Of a stretch of 64,000 nucleotides of DNA, positions 25,786 through 34,465 are shown piece by piece (positions within the stretch are counted from its first letter, which is position 1; each line of letters opens with the position of its first letter). The notes below the pieces were generated by a model. The model saw only the letters and a program-made list of their open reading frames with translations, searched no databases and was not told where the DNA came from. Source of the stretch: Salsuginibacillus kocurii DSM 18087 (GTDB lineage: Bacteria; Bacillota; Bacilli; Bacillales; Marinococcaceae); assembly GCF_000377705.1 (NCBI RefSeq), contig NZ_KB898629.1:62001-126000 (forward strand), given 5' to 3'. The position numbers and the translations under genes are program-made.

Positions 25786-25873
25786 GTCAGGAGTGGGGCA
25801 GCCAGCTTCTAAGAGCCTGCATGTGGGGGACACTGTCCGAAAAGGGCCCTCTGAAGTTACTATGCGGATGCAG

Positions 25874-26449
25874 CTATGAACTGAGCTTTTCTTCATGATG
25901 GAAGGTAGTTTTAACTAGGGTGCCTTCTTTAGCGATCCACCCTTTGCGCAAAAAGGAATGATAGACGGCATAACTGATTAAGCCTGCAATGATTACACTA
26001 GCCAATACATCGAAAGGGTAATGATGCCCTACGTAAATTCGAGAAATGCCAGTTAGAAATGCTGCTGCCAAAAAGAGCCGCCCCATGTTTTTATGCATGA
26101 ACCAAACGGCAAAGGCGAGAGCAAAGGCCGCCAGAGTGTGATTGCTCGGGAAAGAAGAAGCCCCGTTATGAGTTAAAAGCAGCTCCATTTCCAGGTCGGT
26201 CATAAAAGGACGGGGACGAAAGAACAGTGTTTTGATAAGAAATCCCGCCGCCATCGAAGCGGCCACCGTAATAATTCCGATCAAGCCAGTATGTAACCAC
26301 AACCTTTTTTTAATGCCAGTAACGAGCATAAAAAAGAGAGCTATTAAAAAAAAGGTAAGGGAATACTCCGTCATAAAAACCATGAAGTTATCTAAAAATG
26401 GAAAACGTCCTGCCAACCCATTAATTTCTTTAAACACAAAGGTATCCAT
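25874..26449 (-). CDS. PAP2-family undecaprenyl-diphosphatase-like phosphatase (BcrC type)
   Basis: The 191-residue membrane protein has about five to six helices and the three phosphatase motifs: KTLFFRPRP (about 69-77), SFPSNHT (about 98-104) and SRIYVGHHYPFD (about 135-146). Enzymes of this type dephosphorylate undecaprenyl pyrophosphate at the outer face of the membrane, recycling the lipid carrier and giving bacitracin tolerance. The PSNH form of motif 2 and the start MDTFVFKEINGLAGR fit the BcrC/YbjG branch. AAGGAG precedes the ATG. Monocistronic. Confidence 0.88.
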   Translation of the reverse strand: MDTFVFKEINGLAGRFPFLDNFMVFMTEYSLTFFLIALFFMLVTGIKKRLWLHTGLIGIITVAASMAAGFLIKTLFFRPRPFMTDLEMELLLTHNGASSFPSNHTLAAFALAFAVWFMHKNMGRLFLAAAFLTGISRIYVGHHYPFDVLASVIIAGLISYAVYHSFLRKGWIAKEGTLVKTTFHHEEKLSS

Positions 26450-27147
26450 GTCTCGTTACGCTCCTTCAGTACATTCTTTGACCAAAAGTGGGCAATTACC
26501 AGTATACAGTAGATATGTACAGATAAATTGAAGGTTTTGGCCATGCTTGTTTTTACTGAGATATATTTATAAATTGAAATAGTATTCCCAAGAATAGAGG
26601 AATGGTAAAGGTTATCACCGGAAAGGTCACTACCTCTGAGGCTTTGGATAAAGGGAATAGAAGCCCTGGCAAGCCGTCGAAGAAACACGGCATACCGCTG
26701 AGGTTATTTAACTGTCGTCAACGAAAGGGAAGAAAGCAATTAATCTCAGCGGAATGTTCGGTAGATTCATTGTCGAATTATTGCTGAAATATAAACGACT
26801 TTAGTTTACAGGGGCGGGGCAGTGCAGCGAAAAGTCGTGCGGCTTCCAAAAAAAAGCAGTTCCACCTCATGAATCTCCTGGCCGCGAGTCACCAGGAGAT
26901 GACCAAAAAAAAGCGCTCAAAAGAAGAGCGGCAAATGAGTAAGAACTATTAAACTTGTCATTTAGATAAACCGGCTACCAATCCGCCGAAAAGGTTCAAA
27001 GTGCCAGGACAGGCGCGGTGTTTTTCATTTCGGTATGTGATGTCCTCCAAAGCAGTTGAGTAACTAAGCCTGCATCTTCACCGAGAGGAATGGCGGGGAT
27101 TTAAAATCAAAGATGTTGTAAAAGAGATTGTATTGAATATGGAGGGT
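26450..27147. other. 700-bp gene-free stretch
   Basis: No frame here has a recognisable product; the frames at 26392-26688 (minus) and 26602-26787 (plus) overlap and lack ribosome binding sites. The stretch contains a GAATCTCCTGG / CCAGGAGAT dyad at about 26872-26900 and a minus-strand terminator-like hairpin at 26905. It could hold decayed sequence. Confidence 0.4.
26905..26932 (-). terminator. Probable terminator of the stalk-domain gene
   Basis: On the minus strand GCCGCTC, a short loop and GAGCGC are followed by eight T residues. It lies about 215 bp beyond the stop of the minus-strand gene at 27148. The stem is short, with a bulge. Confidence 0.55.
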
Positions 27148-27885
27148 CTACCCAAAAATTCCTTGTCTAAGACGGTCTACATAGTCATAAAACTCCTGTT
27201 GTGTTAAGTCGTCATCAAACAGCCAGTGCCTTATTTTGAGAGGCTGATGCTCATAAGACCGTCCTACAATGGCCCGGTCTACCACAGGTGCCAAACCATA
27301 ATCCGTGTTCACCCTGACCTCGACTAAATAAAATATTTCAGGATACAATTCTTCGACTTCAAAATAATGGTCCGGTTGATCAATTTCTTCAGCTACCAAG
27401 TCTGCAACGCGGTCGCGAGGGTCCATCGGGGAGCCGTGATACGTATCGCTTTCAATTTCCACTAAAGAAGCCTCGGGCACATAATTCACATTTACACCGA
27501 GCGCATCACCAACAACCCGTAACGGAACCATCGTACGACCGTTTATGATTTGGCTTCCGACATCCAATTTAACCGTTTCCCCATTAATGACAGCGCTGTT
27601 TTGTCCCACTGGGAGCACAATCTCCCGGCCGTCTTTTTCACCTGCAACTTGATGATTCGCACTATCCCAGGTGACACTTGCGCCTAGCGACTCAAAGATC
27701 CCACGCATCGGGACCAACGTCCGTCCATCATGGACTACAGCCGGTTCATCGTATGTCTGTGTCTCATCGTTAATAGCCACCCCAATGTGTGGTGAACTGT
27801 CCGCATCCGCAATCGTTGGCACCGCTATGATTGCTAACAGTCCTGCCGTAACCGAGCCTACGATTTTCTTCTTTAACTGCTTCAC
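27148..27885 (-). CDS. Exported stalk-domain (copper amine oxidase N-terminal-like) protein
   Basis: The 245-residue protein starts at GTG 27885 behind a G-rich ribosome binding site. It has a signal peptide (KKKIVGSVTAGLLAIIAVPTIADA). Residues 33-130 form the repeated stalk domain with its hallmark pair GRTLVPMRGIFESLGASVTWDSA and GRTMVPLRVVGDALGVNVNYV. The C-terminal 100 residues (RVADLVAEEIDQPDHYFEVEELYPE onward) match nothing I recognise. Stalk domains are common in secreted Firmicute proteins and probably mediate assembly or wall association. The catalytic copper amine oxidase domain is absent. Confidence 0.85.
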   Translation of the reverse strand: MKQLKKKIVGSVTAGLLAIIAVPTIADADSSPHIGVAINDETQTYDEPAVVHDGRTLVPMRGIFESLGASVTWDSANHQVAGEKDGREIVLPVGQNSAVINGETVKLDVGSQIINGRTMVPLRVVGDALGVNVNYVPEASLVEIESDTYHGSPMDPRDRVADLVAEEIDQPDHYFEVEELYPEIFYLVEVRVNTDYGLAPVVDRAIVGRSYEHQPLKIRHWLFDDDLTQQEFYDYVDRLRQGIFG

Positions 27886-28061
27886 AAATTCGCCCCCCCA
27901 TTGTTTTATGCACAGTAAAATTTTAACATAAAATTTTGTATATTGTTACTAAAAGACTACTGACCAACCAAAAAAACCCTGTCTTTTATAGAGAAGGACA
28001 AAGGCTTTTGGAGATCACGTTGACTCTTCATTTATGTGTAGTGAAAGCGTTACGCTTTTCA

Positions 28062-28179
28062 TGTCCAGCTGCGGCGCCTAGAGGCTCGAGGTTTTTTCTG
28101 CCCCTGACTTCGAGGAGCAGGGTCCTCTGCGCAGGTGCTGAAAAACTTGTCGCCTCTAAGCCAGGCGCCTCCGCTTTTC
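28062..28179 (+). repeat. Structured tandem repeat unit 1 (118 bp)
   Basis: The unit begins TGTCCAGCT and ends CCGCTTTTC, boundaries shared by all four units. Its ends pair: GGCGCCT with AGGCGCC, AGAGGC with GCCTCT, and GGTTTTT with AAAAAC, enclosing an inner CCCTG / CAGGG hairpin. Confidence 0.85.
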
Positions 28180-28295
28180 TGTCTAGCTCCGGGCACCATT
28201 GGCTTGTGATCCCTTTTCCCCGCCCTGCGGCGGCAACAGCCTCCTCGGCGATGAAGAAGGGCCCTGCGCCAATGGTCAGGCGCCCTCCGCTTTTC
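28180..28295 (+). repeat. Structured tandem repeat unit 2 (116 bp)
   Basis: The boundaries are the same as in unit 1. CCATTGGC pairs with GCCAATGG and CCCTTTT with GAAGAAGGG. The central core, CCCTGCGGCGGCAACAGC followed by CTCCTCGG, is identical to that of unit 3, while the stems differ. Confidence 0.85.
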
Positions 28296-28411
28296 TGTCT
28301 AGCTTCGCGGGCTAACGACTTGAGATCTCTTTCTCCCACCCTGCGGCGGCAACAGCCTCCTCGGTGGGAGAGAAGAGCTCTGCGTCGTTAAGCAAGCCCG
28401 CTCCGCTTTTC
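28296..28411 (+). repeat. Structured tandem repeat unit 3 (116 bp)
   Basis: The boundaries are shared with the other units. GCGGGCT pairs with AGCAAGCCCGC (two-base bulge), AACGAC with GTCGTT, and GAGATCTCTTTCTCCCACC with GGTGGGAGAGAAGAGCTC. The core is identical to that of unit 2. Confidence 0.85.
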
Positions 28412-28413
28412 TT

Positions 28414-28532
28414 TGTCCAGCTGCAAGCGGCAGGGGCTCGAGGTCAAAAGTCGCGCCCTTTCAAAGCCAAAAAGCGGCTTTGGCAGCGCTCGCCTTTTGC
28501 TTGACGCCCCTGAGCGCCGCTTTCCGCTTTTC
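28414..28532 (+). repeat. Structured tandem repeat unit 4 (119 bp)
   Basis: The boundaries are shared. GCGGCAGGGGC pairs with GCCCCTGAGCGCCGC (bulged), GTCAAAAG with CTTTTGCTTGAC, and inner CAAAGCC with GGCTTTG. The unit ends three bases before the HemAT stop codon on the other strand. Confidence 0.85.
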
Positions 28533-28535
28533 TTT

Positions 28536-29828
28536 CTATATATCTTTGATGGCGTGGTTTAGTTGGTCCGCTCGGTTGGATAGTTGGTCGATGGTGCCGT
28601 TTATTTCATCGATAATGGTGGAAACTTGTTTGATTTCTTGTTCTACGTTGGTGCTTCTAGAGGAGGCTGTGTTGGTTTTAGCTACGATTTCATTGAATAA
28701 TTCACTTGTTTCATGTAAACCGCTCGCGCTATGTTTAACGAAGTTATCAATGTTGCTCATATGGGTAGAGACTTTTTTGATTTGTTCATTTGTTTGGTCA
28801 ATCAGCCCAGTTACGCGGTCAATCGAATCTTTCGTTTGCTCTGAAAGCTTGCGGACTTCTCCGGCTACGACGGTGAAGCCTTTTCCAGCCTCGCCAGCAC
28901 GGGCAGCCTCAATCGCTGCGTTTAAAGCAAGCAGGTTGGTCTGGTCGGCGATGGCTTCGACAATGCTTACGACTTCATGAATTTCTGTCGCAGCATGCTG
29001 TAAGGTGTCAATCTCAGTCATCATCGTTTCCATGTCGGTGTTTAATTGACTGACGCTTTGATTTTGTACATGTAACTTTTCTGTGCCATCTTTAGAAAGG
29101 GTGGCGATTGCTTTTGTATCCTGATTGCTTTCTTGGCTGTATGTTACAACATCGCTAGCTTTTTGATTTAATTCTTCCGTTGAAGCACTCGTTTCTTCAG
29201 AGATTGCTGCTAGTTCTTCTGAGGTTTCACTTACCTTCTTGATTAATTCCAATTTGTGTTGTTCCTGTTCGTTTCGTATTCTTTCATTTTCTTGTTCGAA
29301 GGCTTCTAACACCAGTTGTTGTTCTAAGTTAATGAGTTTTGACACGGATTCAAGCGCATCCATTGCCACGTACGGATCCTGAACGTTCGTCCGAATATGA
29401 GAAGAAATGGATAAAAGCATGTCCTGAAACGCGGATAAGTACCATTTTGGCTGCAGACCGATTCGCACATGAGTTTTAGCAATTTGTAGGCGTTTCTCCA
29501 CGAAGGCAGTATCAATAACCCCATTAAACAGTTCTTGAATATGGACTGTTAGTGTTTGCTTTAGCCGTTCGGTTGAACTATGGTCATCGATAATAAATTG
29601 TAAATCTGAGTTTTTTGCTAAGTTATCATAAAATTGATCGACAACCTCCTCAATATGTTCGGTAATAATTGGCTGTAATTGTTGGATATGTGCTAAATCT
29701 GCTTTTGTTAGATGGATCATATCTAGTTGCAGTTGAAGTTCTTCATCTACATCTATGACGGCCGTTGAGCTGTCGATCGTTACTTCAGCGTTAGTCTGTT
29801 CTTGTCGTTTTTTCGTAAATAACCCCAA
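28536..29828 (-). CDS. hemAT: Haem-based aerotactic transducer HemAT (globin-coupled chemoreceptor)
   Basis: The 430-residue soluble chemoreceptor has an N-terminal globin-coupled sensor domain (residues about 35-185). His120 in [16 protein letters not shown] corresponds to the proximal haem ligand His123 of B. subtilis HemAT. The C-terminal methyl-accepting signalling domain contains the invariant hairpin tip, seen as [20 protein letters not shown] then [16 protein letters not shown]. It senses O2 and signals to CheA. There are no membrane segments. The start is TTG at 29828 with GGGGTG upstream. The gene is alone; its stop abuts the tandem repeat array. The 390 bp upstream are A/T-rich and hold no other gene. 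Confidence 0.93.
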   Translation of the reverse strand: MGLFTKKRQEQTNAEVTIDSSTAVIDVDEELQLQLDMIHLTKADLAHIQQLQPIITEHIEEVVDQFYDNLAKNSDLQFIIDDHSSTERLKQTLTVHIQELFNGVIDTAFVEKRLQIAKTHVRIGLQPKWYLSAFQDMLLSISSHIRTNVQDPYVAMDALESVSKLINLEQQLVLEAFEQENERIRNEQEQHKLELIKKVSETSEELAAISEETSASTEELNQKASDVVTYSQESNQDTKAIATLSKDGTEKLHVQNQSVSQLNTDMETMMTEIDTLQHAATEIHEVVSIVEAIADQTNLLALNAAIEAARAGEAGKGFTVVAGEVRKLSEQTKDSIDRVTGLIDQTNEQIKKVSTHMSNIDNFVKHSASGLHETSELFNEIVAKTNTASSRSTNVEQEIKQVSTIIDEINGTIDQLSNRADQLNHAIKDI

Positions 29829-30217
29829 TCCTTAACACCCCTAATGGTAACTAATAAAGTCTTTAGTTTTAGGATAAAGGAAACAGGAATGTAAAGGAAG
29901 AGGATTATACGATCTTCCCTAAAAAAGTGTAAAGGACCTACTAGTTAAATAGTGTCATTCCAAAGGTTCGGGGTAGGAGAAGTGAAGAATTTATGGGTAG
30001 TCAAGTTCCTGAAAGTGTAATATCAACATTATGTTTTTGAATTAAAATGAAATATTTTTGTTATGCGTATAATCTTTCATCAAAATAAAAAATGCTATAT
30101 AATAAATATAACTTAATATGCGTAAAGGGCAAATTTTTCAAAAATTAAAACAAAAGAGTGTGCACGAAACTGTAAGTACTTATTTGGCAGGTAACCTTTT
30201 ATATGGAGGGGTTAATG

Positions 30218-31048
30218 ATGTATGCGCACAAGGCTGAAGTTAATTTGGAAGGGATCCACCTTTATGAAAGCAAGCATAAAGAAAACTATACGATTGACAA
30301 CCACTATCATAAAACTCACCAGTTGCTTTATGTATTGGAAGGGGAAGGCAGCTGTAGCCTAGATGGAAAAGACTATAATTTGGAAGCAAATAATGTAGTG
30401 TTAATAGCACCGTATTGTGATCATTCCATTCATTCGAAAACAAAGATGACTAATCTAGTGTTGGAATTTAATGAAAATGCTTTGGAACAAGATGTCCGAG
30501 ATGCCTTGCTTCCGAGCATATTTAACCTATCCCGTGTGTTAAAGTTAAGTATCTTTGATAGTAAGGAATTACGTCAGCTGCTTCGTAAAATGTTGTACGA
30601 ACAGTCTCATGGGGATGAGCTTTATTTATTAGCAAAAAAAATATTTTTATCAGAAATATTATTTATGTTGTATCGCAGCCGTACTACTTCCAATACGAAT
30701 GATACGAATTCACTACGGGCAGAATGGCTTCGAAACTATATTGATTCTCATTATTTTGAGATTGAAACCTCAGCAGACCTGGCCGCTAAAATGGGGATGA
30801 GCACTCGCTATATTGATAGTATTTTCAAAGACCATTATCAAATGACACCTATACAATATGTAACTAAGGTTCGGCTTGAATTAGTTGAAAAAATGCTTGT
30901 TGAAACAAAAAAAGATGTAGTTTCTATATGCTTTGAGGTAGGATTTGAGTCTGTATCAACTTTTTACAGAGTATTTAAAAAGCATACAGGTCTCCCACCA
31001 AGTCGATATCGTATGAAACATCAGGTTTTAAACCCTCACCCTCTATAA
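30218..31048 (+). CDS. AraC-family transcriptional regulator
   Basis: The roughly 276-residue protein has an N-terminal cupin-like sensor (NHYHKTHQLLYVLEGEGSCSLDGKDYNLEANNVVLIAP). A C-terminal AraC DNA-binding domain of two HTH units follows: SADLAAKMGMSTRYIDSIFKDHYQMTPIQYV and KDVVSICFEVGFESVSTFYRVFKKHTGLPPSRYR. The start is one of two adjacent ATGs (30215, 30218), five to eight bases after GGAGGGG; the ATG at 30203 overlaps that site. It precedes the oxidoreductase/TRAP catabolic genes on the same strand, separated by a terminator. It is the likely pathway regulator responding to the sugar-like substrate. Confidence 0.9.
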   Translation: MYAHKAEVNLEGIHLYESKHKENYTIDNHYHKTHQLLYVLEGEGSCSLDGKDYNLEANNVVLIAPYCDHSIHSKTKMTNLVLEFNENALEQDVRDALLPSIFNLSRVLKLSIFDSKELRQLLRKMLYEQSHGDELYLLAKKIFLSEILFMLYRSRTTSNTNDTNSLRAEWLRNYIDSHYFEIETSADLAAKMGMSTRYIDSIFKDHYQMTPIQYVTKVRLELVEKMLVETKKDVVSICFEVGFESVSTFYRVFKKHTGLPPSRYRMKHQVLNPHPL

Positions 31049-31059
31049 TCAAAAAATGC

Positions 31060-31091
31060 GCGGAAAAGGTTGAGTCCTTTTCCGCTTTTTT
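31060..31091 (+). terminator. Terminator between the AraC gene and the catabolic operon
   Basis: GCGGAAAAGG and CCTTTTCCGC form a perfect 10-bp stem with a 6-nt loop and a T6 run, 12 bp after the AraC stop. The catabolic genes therefore need their own promoter within 31092-31262. Confidence 0.95.
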
Positions 31092-31262
31092 GATAACTCT
31101 ATTTCGTTCTTTTTTTACAAAAGTAGAGCGTATGTTGCTAAATTACAATGCTATCATGATTTATTTCTAATTTTGAGAGCGTGTTGCAATATTTAATAAG
31201 ACAGTGTGGCTGTTCAGCTTTACGATATAAGTGCATCACAAACTTGGAAGGAGATATCGTAA

Positions 31263-32414
31263 ATGGCTGAAATAAAGATAGGCATAATCATGAATGGCGT
31301 AACTGGACGGATGGGCACGAATCAACACTTTAAACGTTCAATGGTGGCGATTATTGAACAAGGTGGCGTGGACTTAGGAGATGGAGATGTCCTTATGCCT
31401 GACCCCATTTTGGTAGGGCGCAACGCTGATAAGCTTAAAAACCTGGCGGAAACGCATAACATCGAACGCTGGACGACAGATTTGGAAAGCGCTTTAGATG
31501 ATCCATATAACCAGATTTATTTTGATTCCCAGACGACAACACGACGGGCAGAAGGTATCAAACGGGCGATTGAAAAAGGTAAGCACATTTATTGTGAAAA
31601 ACCGACCGCAACCACGATGGAAGAGTCGCTGGAACTTGCCCGCAAAGCAAAAGAAGCAGGAGTTAAAAATGGCGTCGTGCAGGACAAATTGTTTCTTCCC
31701 GGCTTAATGAAATTAAAGCGGGTGATTGATTCAGGCTTTTTTGGAGATATTTTATCGGTCCGCATGGAATTTGGCTACTGGGTATTTGAAGGAGATTGGC
31801 AGGAAGGGCAGCGTCCGTCTTGGAACTACCGAAAAGAAGACGGTGGCGGCATTATCGTTGACATGTTCCCGCACTGGAGGTATGTGCTTGACGGGTTGTT
31901 CGGCGATGTTCGCTCAATGACGTGCCACGGCGAAACCCATATCAAAGAACGGGTGGATGAAAAAGGAAAGCCGTACAAAGCAACGGCCGACGATGCGGCT
32001 TACGCGACTTTAGTGCTCGATGGCGGGATTGTCGTGCAAGCGAATTCCTCCTGGGCGGTACGGGTCAACCGCGACGATTTGCTTACGATCCAAGTAGACG
32101 GCACGGAAGGCAGTGCGGTGGCAGGATTGCGTGACTGCAAGGTGCAGCACCGCGTGACTACGCCGAAGCCTGTCTGGAATCCGGATATTGAAAATCCATT
32201 TGATTTTGAAGACCAATGGGAAGATGTGCCGAATAATCAGTTGTTTGACAACGGCTTTAAAGTGCAGTGGGAACAATTCCTTAAGCATGTGCACCGCGGA
32301 GACGAGTTCCCATGGGATCTGTTAGAAGGGGCGAAAGGAACTCAACTATCTGACCTTGCCCTGCAGTCCTGGGATGAAAGACGCTGGGTCGATGTGCCGG
32401 AATTAAAATTGTAA
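31263..32414 (+). CDS. Gfo/Idh/MocA-family oxidoreductase 1
   Basis: This 383-residue NAD(P)-dependent dehydrogenase probably oxidises a hydroxyl of a sugar, polyol or sugar acid. The N-terminal Rossmann part begins IKIGIIMNGVTGRMGTNQH with an unusual G.TGRMG glycine loop rather than the standard GxGxxG. The EKP motif reads IYCEKPTATTMEE (near residue 115). The C-terminal domain contains DGGGIIVDMFPHWRYVLDGLFG, where Asp and His occupy the usual catalytic positions, and ends SWDERRWVDVPEL. RBS AAGGAGATATC precedes ATG 31263. It is first in a run of six tightly spaced genes: 18 bp to the next gene, and several later junctions overlap by ATGA. Confidence 0.9.
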   Translation: MAEIKIGIIMNGVTGRMGTNQHFKRSMVAIIEQGGVDLGDGDVLMPDPILVGRNADKLKNLAETHNIERWTTDLESALDDPYNQIYFDSQTTTRRAEGIKRAIEKGKHIYCEKPTATTMEESLELARKAKEAGVKNGVVQDKLFLPGLMKLKRVIDSGFFGDILSVRMEFGYWVFEGDWQEGQRPSWNYRKEDGGGIIVDMFPHWRYVLDGLFGDVRSMTCHGETHIKERVDEKGKPYKATADDAAYATLVLDGGIVVQANSSWAVRVNRDDLLTIQVDGTEGSAVAGLRDCKVQHRVTTPKPVWNPDIENPFDFEDQWEDVPNNQLFDNGFKVQWEQFLKHVHRGDEFPWDLLEGAKGTQLSDLALQSWDERRWVDVPELKL

Positions 32415-32432
32415 GAGAAAGGATGGTAGACG

Positions 32433-33614
32433 ATGGTTGATTCTATAATTTTGCCAGAAGAAGGCGGCACTTTAAAAACGTATACGTTAAGCAGTGCTTC
32501 TCCTGTAAAAGCAGAGAAAATAACTACCTTTCAAACACGCACAGCTTATTCGGCCGCTCATGTGGTAGCCGACCCGTTTGCTAAAACCGACCCTGTGGGC
32601 GCCGGAGTTATCGACTGGGAACAGACCTTATCCTACCGCCATTATCTCTGGTCGATGGGACTCGGCGTAGCCGAAGCGATGGATACCGCCCAGCGCGGAA
32701 TGGGGTTGGCGTGGGAACAGGCGCAAGAGCTCATTACCCGCTCTGTGCGTGAAGCCAACTTGGTAGGAGGCAGAATTGCGTGCGGGGTAGGGACTGACCA
32801 ATTGGCACCGGGACCTGATGTGGGCTTGGATGATGTCATCAAAGCGTATGAAGAACAGTGTGAACAGGTGGAAAAAGAAGGCGGGCAGCTGATTATCATG
32901 GCCAGCCGCGCCCTGGCGCGTGCTGCTTCTTCCCCGACCGACTACGAATATGTCTACCGCCGTATTTTACAGCAAGTCAAAGAGCCGGTGATTCTTCATT
33001 GGCTTGGGGATATGTTCGATCCCAATTTAAAAGGCTACTGGGGACATGAAGACCTTGATCAAGCGATGGATGTCTGCCTGCGTATCATTCGAGAAAACGA
33101 AGCAAAGGTAGACGGGATTAAAATTTCTTTACTAGACAAAAACAAAGAAATTACGATGCGCCGCTTACTTCCCTCTCATGTCAACATGTACACAGGCGAC
33201 GATTTTAATTATCCAGAATTGATTCACGGAGATGAAAAAGGCTACAGTGACGCTTTATTAGGTATATTTGATGCCATCGCCCCTGCCGCTTCAGCAGCTA
33301 TACAGGCATTGGATAACGGAGATGTCAAGCGGTTTCATCAAATTTTGGACCCAACCGTTCCGCTTGCCCGCCACATTTTTGAAAAGCCGACTTATTTCTA
33401 TAAAACGGGCGTCGTTTTCATGGCTTACTTGAACGGCCACCAAGACCATTTCAAGATGATTGGCGGCGCCGAAAGCGGGCGTCCCCTTATCCACCTGTCA
33501 GACCTCTTTCAAATGGCAGACCAGGCCGGGCTCCTGCTGGACCGCGACCTGGCGGTTGAGCGGATGAGCGACGTTCTGCGTCTAGCCGGGGTGAAACAGG
33601 GGGTGCAGGTATGA
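32433..33614 (+). CDS. DUF993 family protein (dihydrodipicolinate synthase-like TIM barrel)
   Basis: The 393-residue protein has segments matching the DUF993 family as I know it: VVADPFAKTDPVGAGVIDWEQTLSYRHYLWSMGLGVAEAMDTAQRGMG, GGQLIIMASRALARAA, EPVILHWLGDMFDP and KVDGIKISLLDKNKEITMRRLLP. The KISLLDK lysine sits where class I aldolases of the DapA superfamily form a Schiff base. It may therefore be a lyase cleaving the keto-acid made by the dehydrogenases; this is inference. Its neighbours (Gfo/Idh/MocA before, sugar isomerase overlapping by ATGA after) fix it in a sugar catabolic operon. No function is established for the family to my knowledge. Confidence 0.82.
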   Translation: MVDSIILPEEGGTLKTYTLSSASPVKAEKITTFQTRTAYSAAHVVADPFAKTDPVGAGVIDWEQTLSYRHYLWSMGLGVAEAMDTAQRGMGLAWEQAQELITRSVREANLVGGRIACGVGTDQLAPGPDVGLDDVIKAYEEQCEQVEKEGGQLIIMASRALARAASSPTDYEYVYRRILQQVKEPVILHWLGDMFDPNLKGYWGHEDLDQAMDVCLRIIRENEAKVDGIKISLLDKNKEITMRRLLPSHVNMYTGDDFNYPELIHGDEKGYSDALLGIFDAIAPAASAAIQALDNGDVKRFHQILDPTVPLARHIFEKPTYFYKTGVVFMAYLNGHQDHFKMIGGAESGRPLIHLSDLFQMADQAGLLLDRDLAVERMSDVLRLAGVKQGVQV

Positions 33615-34432
33615 GCGGTCAATTGGAGCTGAATCGTTTAAGTTTAAATCAAATCACTACCGAACAATGGAACTTGGAAGAAGCGATCGAAGGCTGTGTG
33701 CGCCACGAGGTTCCTTCCATCTCTGTGTGGCGCCATAAATTACAAGAATTCGGACTGAAAGAGACAAAATCGATGATTCAGTCAGCCGGCCTGCATGTGT
33801 CGAGTTTGTGCCGGGGCGGGATGTTCCCGGCTCTCCATCAGGCAGAACGAAAGGAACGAATCGAAGAAAACAAACGGGCGATTGAAGAAGCTGCTGAGCT
33901 AAACGCTGATGTGCTCGTTTTAGTGTGCGGCCCGGCGCCCGACAAAGATATTGCGCAGGGAAGAAACTGGGTGAAAGAAGGGATCGAGGAAATCCTCCCT
34001 TATGCTGAAGAGCACGGCGTGAAACTGGGCATTGAGCCGCTTCACCCGATGTATGCGGCGGACCGGTCTGTAATTACCAGCATGGAAGAAGCGAACAGCT
34101 TAATAGAGACGTTGCAACATCCGGCGCTTGGAGTCGTGGCTGATGTCTTTCATATCTGGTGGGATCCTTTGGTATATCAGCAAATCGAACGCGCCTCAGG
34201 AAAGATTTTAGGTTTCCATGTTTCAGACTGGTCCGTTCCTCTCCCCGACGTATTTAAAGCCCGCACGATGATGGGCGATGGCGTGATTGAACTGAAAAAA
34301 CTGCGCCAGGCCGTGGAACAGGCCGGTTATCACGGGCCGATCGAAGTAGAGATCATTAATCAGGCGATTTGGGACAGCAATCCTGATGAAGTGATGCAGA
34401 CGCTGAAAGAACGTTTTATTCAATACTGTTAA
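33611..34432 (+). CDS. Sugar phosphate isomerase/epimerase (AP endonuclease 2-like TIM barrel)
   Basis: The 273-residue xylose-isomerase-like TIM barrel shows EVPSISVWRHKLQEFGLKETKSMIQSAGLHVSSLCRGGMF at the start. The metal-binding acids appear along the barrel: LGIEPLHPMYAAD (Glu), VVADVFHIWWDP (Asp, His), GFHVSDW (His, Asp) and PIEVEIIN (Glu). Such enzymes isomerise or epimerise keto-sugars and inosose-type compounds. It overlaps the DUF993 gene by four bases and is followed six bases after the stop by the ribosome binding region of the next dehydrogenase. Confidence 0.9.
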   Translation: MSGQLELNRLSLNQITTEQWNLEEAIEGCVRHEVPSISVWRHKLQEFGLKETKSMIQSAGLHVSSLCRGGMFPALHQAERKERIEENKRAIEEAAELNADVLVLVCGPAPDKDIAQGRNWVKEGIEEILPYAEEHGVKLGIEPLHPMYAADRSVITSMEEANSLIETLQHPALGVVADVFHIWWDPLVYQQIERASGKILGFHVSDWSVPLPDVFKARTMMGDGVIELKKLRQAVEQAGYHGPIEVEIINQAIWDSNPDEVMQTLKERFIQYC

Positions 34433-34465
34433 GAACACTTGAGTTATCGAAAAGGAGTAATATGC

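Noticed and set aside
26872-26900. GAATCTCCTGG / CCAGGAGAT hairpin considered as a plus-strand terminator
   Set aside because: It is followed by an A run rather than T residues, and no plus-strand gene ends before it.
27936-28391. 151-codon plus-strand frame across the GC-rich region
   Set aside because: It lies inside the tandem structured repeats and its translation reflects the repeat sequence (CGGCGGCAAC... giving Ala/Pro/Arg runs). There is no ribosome binding site and no family.
28062-28532. Considered as a CRISPR array or a decayed coding gene
   Set aside because: Units are about 117 bp, palindromic along their length and variable in the stems, unlike short invariant repeats separated by unique spacers; stops occur in most frames.
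28480-28980. 166-codon plus-strand frame with hydrophobic stretches
   Set aside because: Antisense to the highly conserved signalling domain of HemAT; the hydrophobicity is a by-product of the opposite strand.
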